DNA of 37,730 nt from CAYTSA01 sp964440345 (GTDB lineage Bacteria > Desulfobacterota > Desulfovibrionia > Desulfovibrionales > Desulfovibrionaceae): the NCBI GenBank assembly GCA_964440345.1, contig CAYTSA010000029.1, positions 1-37,730 on the forward strand, in the 5' to 3' direction. Shown here one piece after another: positions 31,443 to 37,730 of the stretch. Numbering within the stretch: the first letter of the stretch is position 1; each line of letters opens with the position of its first letter. The notes under the pieces are model-generated. The model searched no databases, was not told where the DNA came from, and saw only the letters and a program-made list of their open reading frames with translations. The translations under genes and the position numbers were made by a program.

Positions 31443-31958
31443 ATGGACAAGCAAGCAGGTTTTACGCTGGTAGAAGTAATTGCCAGCTTTGTACTGGCGG
31501 GATTGGTGGCTGGCTTGACCGCGTTTTTAATGTCCACCGGGATCAGCGGCTACTTGACGACCCAGCAAAACACGGAAGCATCGCTAAAAAGCCACGCTGC
31601 GCTCACCAGGCTGAGCCTGGAGATCAAAAACTTGGCCACGCTGACCTCTTCTACCACCACGTCCCTGGACTTTCTGAACGGCGCAGGCGGACAGCGCATT
31701 GTCCAGTACGGCGGCGCAGGCTGCCCGGCTGACGCCATCTGTTTAACCGACGGCGACGCCAACTTGTCCGGCGTGCTTATCGACGGTGTGAGCGTCGCCG
31801 CGTTCACAGTGAACCTGGCAGACCTGGACGTGGACGGCGATGTCGATGACATTAACTCCATTGACGTCCAGTTCACCATGCCGCTTATGCAGCAAAATGT
31901 GGTGTTTCAGAAGCAAGTGTATCCGCGCAATCAGAATCTGGATTTGCAAACCCCGTAA
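31443..31958 (+). CDS. Pseudopilin (minor type IV pilin-like)
   Basis: The 171-aa product begins MDKQAG, with cleavage before FTLVEVIASFVLAGLVAGL. A globular region follows with two cysteines about eight residues apart (GCPADAICL), possibly a disulfide, and an Asp-rich stretch (DLDVDGDVDDINSID) that could bind calcium. It starts 7 bases after the previous stop. GspJ/PilW-like roles are possible. Confidence 0.88.
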   Translation: MDKQAGFTLVEVIASFVLAGLVAGLTAFLMSTGISGYLTTQQNTEASLKSHAALTRLSLEIKNLATLTSSTTTSLDFLNGAGGQRIVQYGGAGCPADAICLTDGDANLSGVLIDGVSVAAFTVNLADLDVDGDVDDINSIDVQFTMPLMQQNVVFQKQVYPRNQNLDLQTP

Positions 31959-31969
31959 GAGGTGCAGCC

Positions 31970-34192
31970 ATGCAAGCCCCGCATACGTTTTTTCTGGCCG
32001 TCGTGGACGGCCCTCAGAACCCCCGAAAAGTCTCCCCCGGCCCCTGCGGCGAGCGCGGCGCCGCGCTCATATATTTCATCGGGGTTATCGTGGTGTTCTC
32101 GGTTATCGGCGCCGCCATGGTGTCCATGTTTTCTTCCTCAATGACCAGTTTGTACACGCCTAACGTGGCCAAGCGCGCTGAATACGCCGCAGAAGCCGGG
32201 ATGCGCTACGCCCTCAGCGAGCTGCGCAATGCTCCGGTTGGAGCACTGGCGAACACCATCAACACCCTGAATAATACCGGAACGTTTACTCTGGCTAATG
32301 GAGACACCTTTCAGCTGGCCGTCACGCCCACGTGGTTTGTTTCCACCAACAGCTCGCTCGTGAACCCGGTAAACACCTTTAATCTGGATTTGCCAGCTGG
32401 GGAATTTACCCCGGAGTATTGGACTGCTTTGCTGCAGGCGGTGACCGACGGCGTCTACGGCACCCCTGTCCACTCGGTTGACGGCTATGCGGGCAACCAC
32501 CAGATTGCCGGGCTCACCCAGGTGGATACAGACACCATGACCGTGAACCTGGCTACAGGCACAACAGTCTTTCTTGATTTGAATGAACATTTCTACCTCT
32601 CAGCGACAGCGCCTACGTCCCAAACCGTTTCCTCTGGGGGCAGCCTGACCATAGGCCCGGCCGGAGAGCTTTTTCCAACGGAAAACGGCGTCATCTCCAT
32701 CAATGGCATGGAGTACGTCTTTGAAGACAAAATCGACGCAGGCGGGGGCAACTTTCAGCTCACCAATTTGCGCGGCACGTCCAACAACACGGGGCAGACG
32801 CCCTTTCCCATATCCATCACCGCCGGCAACCCCGTGCCGGACCTGAACACCAAGATAGTGAACAACTCGGCCTACAACCAGAACGTGCTCATCCAGGCCA
32901 CGGGCACAGCTGGCCTGGGCGGCGGGCAGGCCGACAGGTTGATGACCAGGCAGACCCTGGTGGCCAACAATTCGTTCATGAACTTGAACCCGGACATATC
33001 TTTTGAAGACGACATGCCGGACTTTATGGACCCCATTGTCACCGATCCGGACGCCATTGTGCCCAATGAAACGGAAAAACAAATAGATATTGGCCATATG
33101 GACTACACCGAATTCGGCGCCATTTGGTATGATGGAGACAAGTACAGTGAAAACGTCGGTGATCCGAATTCCGTGGGCGGCTGCGTTGACGGGGAATGCA
33201 ACTTCTACCACGGCCTCCGCATATTTTTCACCTTTGAGTACAACCAGGCTTCCCGGGCGGACGGCTTTACCTTCACCGTGATGAACGCCTTTAACAACGA
33301 CAGGCAGAGCGTGGGCGGCCACTGGCAACATGGCGAGATGATGGGCTACGCCGGCCCCTCGCTCATGCAAAGCGGCGCATGTCTGGACGACAACCGTTGC
33401 GAGGGCATAGAGCCTCCCAAGATGGGTGTAGAGTTCGATAACTGGTTCAACACTCGTCACCATACGAACTATTGCAGCTCCAACACCCGCTGGGACGCCA
33501 CCGAAGACCTGGTGACCACAGACACCGGTGAAGACACCGTACAGTTCGTGTTCTGGGGCGACGACCTCAATGAGCCCTCGGTAAACTCCATGCTCTGTGG
33601 GCATGAGAGCTACGACGACAACGCACACAACGTACCCCGGTCCCTGTTCCCTTCCGAGTGGGGCGACGGGGGGGCTCCCACCGCGGCCACGTCCAACAGC
33701 CCGGGCCGCAGCCGCGACAGCAACGACTATCTTTCCATGGACGATTTTTCCGCGGATTACGGCGACATCAGTTGGATTGGCAACCACAACTGGTTTAACT
33801 ATGGTTTTTGGGCCGGCCGACTGGAAATTCACCGGGACCATAACCAGACTAACGCCAACGGGAACTACAACTACCTGCTCAAGTTCTGGCTGCGGCCCTG
33901 CTATGACGAAGAAGACAACGGCACGCAAACGCCGGCGGCCAACTGCACCAACGTCAGGGGCACCTTTTTTGAGAACACTAGGTTCAACTATGAACCGTAC
34001 AACCACTTGTCCACAGAGTATTTGAACAGAACCGTGGAGTTGACGCCAACGCATCATGAACAGTTCAACCGCATGCTTTTCGGCTGGACCGAGGCCACCG
34101 GAGGCGCCACCCAGTCCGCCGTGTTCCGGGATTTTCAGCTCAGCTTCATCCGGCCCGGGGATTCCTGGGTATACTACGACCCGGACTGGTAA
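31970..34192 (+). CDS. PilX-like minor pilin/tip protein with L-type lectin-like domain
   Basis: The 740-aa product has an N-terminal hydrophobic helix after GERG (AALIYFIGVIVVFSVIGAAM), then KRAEYAAEAGMRYALSELRN, typical of PilX/GspK-like proteins. The prepilin Glu5 is not present. Residues about 90-360 are beta-rich and Asn/Thr-rich. Residues about 375-740 resemble the legume/ConA-like (L-type) lectin fold: RADGFTFTVMNAF, MMGYAGPSL, KMGVEFDNWFNTRHHTN, FWAGRLEIHRDHN, FQLSFIRPGDSWVYY. Several cysteines suggest disulfides. The design fits a pilus-tip adhesin binding glycans. The ribosome-binding site is GAGGTG, 12 bases after the third pseudopilin. Confidence 0.75.
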   Translation: MQAPHTFFLAVVDGPQNPRKVSPGPCGERGAALIYFIGVIVVFSVIGAAMVSMFSSSMTSLYTPNVAKRAEYAAEAGMRYALSELRNAPVGALANTINTLNNTGTFTLANGDTFQLAVTPTWFVSTNSSLVNPVNTFNLDLPAGEFTPEYWTALLQAVTDGVYGTPVHSVDGYAGNHQIAGLTQVDTDTMTVNLATGTTVFLDLNEHFYLSATAPTSQTVSSGGSLTIGPAGELFPTENGVISINGMEYVFEDKIDAGGGNFQLTNLRGTSNNTGQTPFPISITAGNPVPDLNTKIVNNSAYNQNVLIQATGTAGLGGGQADRLMTRQTLVANNSFMNLNPDISFEDDMPDFMDPIVTDPDAIVPNETEKQIDIGHMDYTEFGAIWYDGDKYSENVGDPNSVGGCVDGECNFYHGLRIFFTFEYNQASRADGFTFTVMNAFNNDRQSVGGHWQHGEMMGYAGPSLMQSGACLDDNRCEGIEPPKMGVEFDNWFNTRHHTNYCSSNTRWDATEDLVTTDTGEDTVQFVFWGDDLNEPSVNSMLCGHESYDDNAHNVPRSLFPSEWGDGGAPTAATSNSPGRSRDSNDYLSMDDFSADYGDISWIGNHNWFNYGFWAGRLEIHRDHNQTNANGNYNYLLKFWLRPCYDEEDNGTQTPAANCTNVRGTFFENTRFNYEPYNHLSTEYLNRTVELTPTHHEQFNRMLFGWTEATGGATQSAVFRDFQLSFIRPGDSWVYYDPDW

Positions 34193-34225
34193 AACACAGC
34201 AAGCACCCCTGCACGGGAGGACCAT

Positions 34226-34507
34226 ATGCGCGTAATACGAACGATACGGATTTGCTTGGCCATACTCGCCCTGGCCGCGTCCATGTGTGTATCTGCGGCA
34301 GTCAGCCGTTTGTACGCTGCTGACCAGGTGAACGCCACTGTGCTCAATGATTCCGGCATACTTGATTTTGACCAGGAGCAAAAACATAAGGGTAACAGCG
34401 GCAGTTCTTTGCTGGGCCGGGGCATGATAGAGAAACAAGACATGGGAAAAAATGAAGGCGCTCCCAAAAGGGAAAAATTTCGTAACAAAATCATCATCCA
34501 CGAGTAG
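34226..34507 (+). CDS. Small exported protein, 93 aa, unknown
   Basis: The product has a signal-peptide-like N-terminus (MRVIRTIRICLAILALAASM, cleavage near VSA or YAA at residues 24-32). A polar, charged tail follows (DFDQEQKHKGNSGSSLLG, PKREKFRNKIIIHE) with no recognised domain. GGGAGG precedes the ATG. It is the last gene before a strong terminator and so probably belongs to the sigma/pseudopilin unit. It may be a periplasmic accessory factor or a chaperone-like partner; this is inference. Confidence 0.7.
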   Translation: MRVIRTIRICLAILALAASMCVSAAVSRLYAADQVNATVLNDSGILDFDQEQKHKGNSGSSLLGRGMIEKQDMGKNEGAPKREKFRNKIIIHE

Positions 34508-34554
34508 TATGCAACAGATAGGCCGCTTGCAGTGCATGCCTGTGTATCTGATCG

Positions 34555-34587
34555 AAATCCCGGGCGGCGTGTCGCCCGGGATTTTTT
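34555..34587 (+). terminator. Strong intrinsic terminator
   Basis: AAATCCCGGGCG (34555-34566) pairs perfectly with CGCCCGGGATTT (34573-34584) across a 6-base loop, and the T run continues to 34587. It closes the transcription unit that begins with the ECF sigma gene. Confidence 0.92.
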
Positions 34588-34677
34588 GTTCGTTGACAAA
34601 AATCTCAAAAAAATGAAAACCATGATACACACAGTTCTCGTATCGGAGTCGGTACTACAAGGGAGGAGGGAGGCCAG

Positions 34678-35760
34678 ATGGCCCAGATAGACGCCTTTTT
34701 TGAGATGGTCCACAAGCTCGGCGGTTCGGATTTGCACCTATCCAGCGGCTCGCAGCCCATTGTCCGGCTCCGCGGGGAGCTACAACGTATAAAATACCCG
34801 GTGTTGGAGCACGACCGGTTAAAAACACTGCTCTACGAGATCACCCCAGAGAACAAGATTAAGCAGTTTGAAGAAACAGGGGACGTGGACTTTGGCTATG
34901 AAGTGCCGCGGCTGGCCCGTTACCGCGTAAACTTCTTTTTGCAGCGTCGGGGCGTGGCTGCGGTTTTTCGCGAAATACCGCAGAAAATCCTCACCCTTGA
35001 CCAGCTGGGACTGTCCCCGGTGCTCAAGCAGCTGGCCATGCTGCCCAAGGGGCTGGTGCTTGTGACCGGGCCAACCGGTTCTGGTAAGTCCACCACCCTG
35101 GCCGCCATCATCGACTACGCCAACCGCAACCGCAAGGAGCACATCCTCACCATTGAGGACCCCATCGAATTCGTGCACGAGTCTTTGGGCTGCCTTATCA
35201 ACCAGCGCGAGCTGGAGCGGGACACCAAATCCTTCAGCGCCGCCCTGCGCGGCGCCCTGCGCGAGGACCCGGACATCATCCTGGTGGGCGAAATGCGCGA
35301 CCTGGAAACCATTCAGCTGGCCCTGGAGGCCGCTGAAACCGGCCACCTGGTCTTTTCCACCCTGCACACCATCTCTGCGTCCAAGACCATCGACCGGATC
35401 ATCCAGGTCTTCCCGGGCGAATTGCAGGAACAGATTCGCATGTCCCTGTCCGAATCGTTGCGCGCTGTGGTCGCCCAGAACCTTTTCAAGCGCATTGATA
35501 AATCCGGCCGGGTGGCCGCTCTGGAAATCCTCATCGGCCTGCCCTCCGTTCGCAACCTGATCCGCGAGAACAAGACTCACCAGATTCCGTCCATGATCGA
35601 AACCGGCCGGCGCTCGGGCATGAAATCTTTGGACGACGCCATCATGGACCTGCTGCAGAACGGGATCATCGACTCATCCGCTGCGTACAATAAATGTATT
35701 GATAAAAAACGGTTCAAGGAGTTCCTCACCGAGCCGCCAGAAGACTTTACCGAAGGATAG
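34678..35760 (+). CDS. pilT: PilT-family type IV pilus retraction ATPase
   Basis: The 360-aa product matches PilT in length and motifs: N-terminal GGSDLHLSSGSQPIVRLRG, Walker A GPTGSGKST (131-139), the Asp box (ILTIEDPIEFVH), Walker B (DPDIILVGEMRD), His box (FSTLHT), and the PilT-typical VRNLIRENKTHQIPSMIETG near the end. PilT hexamers drive pilus retraction. A GGGAGGAGGGAGG ribosome-binding region precedes it. It is directly followed by a second family member (gap 3 bases). No extension ATPase gene is present in the window. Confidence 0.94.
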   Translation: MAQIDAFFEMVHKLGGSDLHLSSGSQPIVRLRGELQRIKYPVLEHDRLKTLLYEITPENKIKQFEETGDVDFGYEVPRLARYRVNFFLQRRGVAAVFREIPQKILTLDQLGLSPVLKQLAMLPKGLVLVTGPTGSGKSTTLAAIIDYANRNRKEHILTIEDPIEFVHESLGCLINQRELERDTKSFSAALRGALREDPDIILVGEMRDLETIQLALEAAETGHLVFSTLHTISASKTIDRIIQVFPGELQEQIRMSLSESLRAVVAQNLFKRIDKSGRVAALEILIGLPSVRNLIRENKTHQIPSMIETGRRSGMKSLDDAIMDLLQNGIIDSSAAYNKCIDKKRFKEFLTEPPEDFTEG

Positions 35761-35763
35761 CCC

Positions 35764-36942
35764 ATGCTGCGCGCCCAACTCGACCATATTATCGGCCAGG
35801 TGCTGGAATTTAACCCTGGCGTTTCGGACATCCTGGTTTCAGCGAACAAACCTTTGCAGGCAGAAGTGCACGGCAAGCTGGAGGACGTGTCGCTCAACCC
35901 GGACCTGGGCAAGCTGGCGCCCTTTCAGTGCGAATCACTGGCGTTTTGTTTGATGGGGCAGAATGCGCGGCTCTTTCGCGACTTGGTCAAACGCGGCTCC
36001 TGCGACCTGGCCTATGAGCTAATTGGTCGGGCTCGTTTCCGGGTCAACGTGTTTTCCCAGCGCGGCTCTTACTCCATCGTCATGCGCCAGCTCTCCACAA
36101 AGATTCCCACCCTGGAGGAGCTCAGCTTGCCGCTCATTTTTGCCGACATGGCCAAGGAAAAATACGGCCTCATCCTGGTTACCGGGGGCACCGGCACAGG
36201 GAAGTCCACCTCTCTGGCTGCGCTCATCGACGTCATCAACACCAACTTTCCGGTGCATATCGTCACCCTGGAGGACCCGGTGGAATTCTCGCATCCTCAC
36301 AAACGCGGCACGGTGAACCAGAGGGAAATGGGCTTGGACTTTGACACCTTTGAATCTGGCCTGCGGGCCGCCCTGCGCCAAGCACCTAAGGTCATCCTGG
36401 TGGGGGAAATCCGGGACCGCGAAACTGTGGAGATCGCGCTTCAGGCGGCCGAGACTGGCCACCTGGTGTTGGGCACGCTGCACACCTCGGACACGGGCCA
36501 GACCATCAGCCGTATCATCGGCATGTTTCCCTTGGCCGAAGAACAGCTCATCCGCACCCGGCTGTCAGAAAGCCTGCAGTACGTGGTCAGTCAGCGGTTG
36601 CTGTCCAAAGTCGGAGGGGGCCGGATCGCGGCCTTTGAAATCCTGCGCTCCAACCTGCGCATCAAGGACCTTATTGTAAACGGCGAAACAGAGGAAAAAA
36701 CTTTTTACAACGTGCTGGCCACCAGCAACACCTACGGCATGACAACCTTTGACCAGTATCTCATCAATTTGTTCAAGGACGGCGTCATTACAGAAGAAAC
36801 AGCCATGCTCTCGGCCAGCGACAAGTCCCACCTGGGCAAGATGATCGACAAGGTGAAGACCGAGCGCGGAGAGCGCGTGACGAATATTGACGGACTGGAA
36901 ATAGACGACGAATACGAACTCAACACCAAGAGTGCGACATGA
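35764..36942 (+). CDS. pilU: PilU-like second retraction ATPase
   Basis: The 392-aa product is a PilT paralogue. It has SDILVSANKPLQAEVHGKLE, Walker A GGTGTGKST (141-149), VTLEDPVEFSH, Walker B KVILVGEIRD and LGTLHTSD, and a C-terminal tail (MIDKVKTERGERVTN) longer than PilT's. The tandem pilT-pilU arrangement and the tail favour PilU, which assists PilT in some bacteria. Its stop overlaps the next gene's start by four bases. Confidence 0.88.
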   Translation: MLRAQLDHIIGQVLEFNPGVSDILVSANKPLQAEVHGKLEDVSLNPDLGKLAPFQCESLAFCLMGQNARLFRDLVKRGSCDLAYELIGRARFRVNVFSQRGSYSIVMRQLSTKIPTLEELSLPLIFADMAKEKYGLILVTGGTGTGKSTSLAALIDVINTNFPVHIVTLEDPVEFSHPHKRGTVNQREMGLDFDTFESGLRAALRQAPKVILVGEIRDRETVEIALQAAETGHLVLGTLHTSDTGQTISRIIGMFPLAEEQLIRTRLSESLQYVVSQRLLSKVGGGRIAAFEILRSNLRIKDLIVNGETEEKTFYNVLATSNTYGMTTFDQYLINLFKDGVITEETAMLSASDKSHLGKMIDKVKTERGERVTNIDGLEIDDEYELNTKSAT

Positions 36943-37571
36943 AGATACAGTGCAACAGCTGCGGCAAAACAATGCAGCTAGCGGACGACAAACTGCCGGA
37001 TTCGCCGCGGTTCAAAATCAAGTGCCCGGGCTGTAAGGCCGACATTGTCGTAGACAAGGCCAAGGCGGCCGAAACCACGCCAGAGGCGCTGCCCGCCAAC
37101 GGAACGCCGCCTCCTGTCATTGAGCCGGAAATATATCCTCCTGGCGCCCAGGTAGCGTTCTTATATCTGGACGATCAGGTCTGGCTGCGGGCGGCCTCGA
37201 ATTTCTTTCAGGAAACAGGCTACCACGAATCCACCGCAAGCTCGCTGACCGAAGCCATTCAAAAACTGCGCCTGAATTCTTACCACGTGCTACTGCTGGA
37301 AGACACCCAGGAAAACAAGCGGCTGCTGGCGGAAATCGCCGCCTGGCCTGGCAACAAACGCCGGGAGCTGAATCTCATTTTGTTGGGCCACAGCTCGCCC
37401 AGCCAGGACCCTATGGCCGCCTTCAATAAAGGAGTGAACACCTACCTGAATCTGGACGACCGCGAAGAAGCAGGCACGCTGCTGCACAACGCCCTCAAAA
37501 GCTACGAGAGCTACTATCAATATTATTTCCTGGCCTTCAATGAGCTGAGGAAAGAAGAAATAAACGAATAG
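36939..37571 (+). CDS. Zinc-ribbon protein with a receiver-like C-terminal domain
   Basis: The 210-aa product starts with a zinc ribbon of the MJ0042 type (C5-x2-C8 and C29-x2-C32, in MKIQCNSCGKTMQL and FKIKCPGCKADIVV). A Pro-rich linker leads to a domain of about 120 residues with receiver-like strand/helix rhythm (VAFLYLDDQVWLR, SYHVLLLEDTQ, LNLILLGHSS, GVNTYLNLDD). It lacks the KP motif, so phosphorylation is doubtful. Coupled to pilU, it may regulate pilus dynamics; that role is inference. Confidence 0.72.
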   Translation: MKIQCNSCGKTMQLADDKLPDSPRFKIKCPGCKADIVVDKAKAAETTPEALPANGTPPPVIEPEIYPPGAQVAFLYLDDQVWLRAASNFFQETGYHESTASSLTEAIQKLRLNSYHVLLLEDTQENKRLLAEIAAWPGNKRRELNLILLGHSSPSQDPMAAFNKGVNTYLNLDDREEAGTLLHNALKSYESYYQYYFLAFNELRKEEINE

Positions 37572-37616
37572 GCTTTGGGTGAGGGGTCAGGTCTTTTATT
37601 TTATAGCATTTAACGA

Positions 37617-37720
37617 TTGAAATGCTTGCATTACGACGGGCTAAGCCCGTCTACAAGAATTGCACGGCAATGATGTGCAAGCAAATCCTTGCAGAGCATT
37701 TCAACTGTGAAATGCTCTAG
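37617..37720. repeat. Composite palindromic element at the right edge
   Basis: Outer arms TTGAAATGCTTGCA (37617-37630) and TGCAGAGCATTTCAA (37690-37704) are complementary apart from one inserted base. They enclose GACGGGCT-A-AGCCCGTC (37635-37651). A second perfect hairpin, AGAGCATTTCA / TGAAATGCTCT, occupies 37693-37718. The last 22 bases match the motif at 1046-1067 and 22958-22979. It resembles a small MITE- or REP-like element; no coding sequence is seen after 37571. Confidence 0.55.
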
Positions 37721-37730
37721 AGCATGTTGC

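Noticed and set aside
34593..34628. TTGACA as a promoter for pilT
   Set aside because: The -35 is perfect, but no -10 resembling TATAAT occurs at 15-19 bases; TGATAC lies too far (24 bases).
32600..34630. Minus-strand ORF of 676 aa opposite the lectin-like gene
   Set aside because: It is a composition-driven shadow: Val/Gly/His-rich, no domain, no ribosome-binding site, and it spans the stop of the opposing gene, the small exported gene and the terminator.

Overview
The window looks like a chromosomal segment of a GC-rich, Gram-negative, probably sulfate-reducing bacterium of the Desulfovibrio type (Desulfobacterota). This is inferred from gene content and order, not from a marker-gene search. 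The hints are a two-subunit GlcD-type (lactate/glycolate) oxidase, a reduced mannose-family PTS (EI, HPr, EIID) between rsmI and smpB, a TrmD fused to a second SPOUT-type domain, the trmD-rplS-rnhB-yraN order, a hisC-cmk pair, and many two-component and cyclic-di-GMP genes.

Layout. (1) 1-2222 is an accessory island edge. It has a terminator, the frameshifted tail of a tyrosine recombinase, a 57-aa ORF, and an Xre/RES toxin-antitoxin pair. The pair has a perfect palindrome inside its promoter spacer and several hairpins between the genes. A repeat-rich gene-free stretch follows. (2) 2223-9109, minus strand, is one tightly packed unit: rsmI, PTS EIID, ptsH, ptsI, smpB, FAD-linked oxidase, Fe-S oxidoreductase. 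(3) 9209-10891 is a VTT (DedA/SNARE-type) membrane domain fused to an ATP-grasp domain. (4) 11221-14054, minus strand, is trmD-rplS-rnhB-yraN, flanked by a dispersed repeat. (5) 14194-20180 holds a single-domain response regulator, a PLP aminotransferase, a sigma-54 activator with a degenerate receiver, cmk, hisC and a universal stress protein. (6) 20321-22979 carries stacked sigma-70 and sigma-54 promoter candidates, a small coiled protein, and a secreted protein combining a carbohydrate-binding-like domain, a cohesin-like domain and a dockerin. It ends in a three-copy 21-bp palindromic repeat. (7) 22976-28872 has a periplasmic solute-binding protein, a Cys-rich small protein, a response regulator/HD-GYP protein, an EAL-CBS-GGDEF protein and a DUF1786-like ASKHA protein.

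(8) 29200-37571 is the most distinctive part. An ECF sigma factor and a membrane protein that is probably its anti-sigma factor head a run of three pseudopilins, a 740-aa PilX-like protein whose C-terminal half resembles an L-type (legume/ConA-like) lectin, and a small exported protein, closed by a perfect intrinsic terminator. Next come a PilT ATPase, a PilU-like ATPase and a zinc-ribbon/receiver-like protein. My reading is a stress- or surface-induced short pilus with a sugar-binding tip, driven or retracted by the two ATPases. No extension ATPase (PilB), platform protein (PilC), secretin or prepilin peptidase lies in the window, so these must be supplied elsewhere. The cohesin/dockerin protein and the cyclic-di-GMP genes fit a general theme of surface attachment, but that link is inference.

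The window also holds at least two dispersed repeat families in its intergenic regions. No rRNA, tRNA, CRISPR array or intact insertion sequence was seen.
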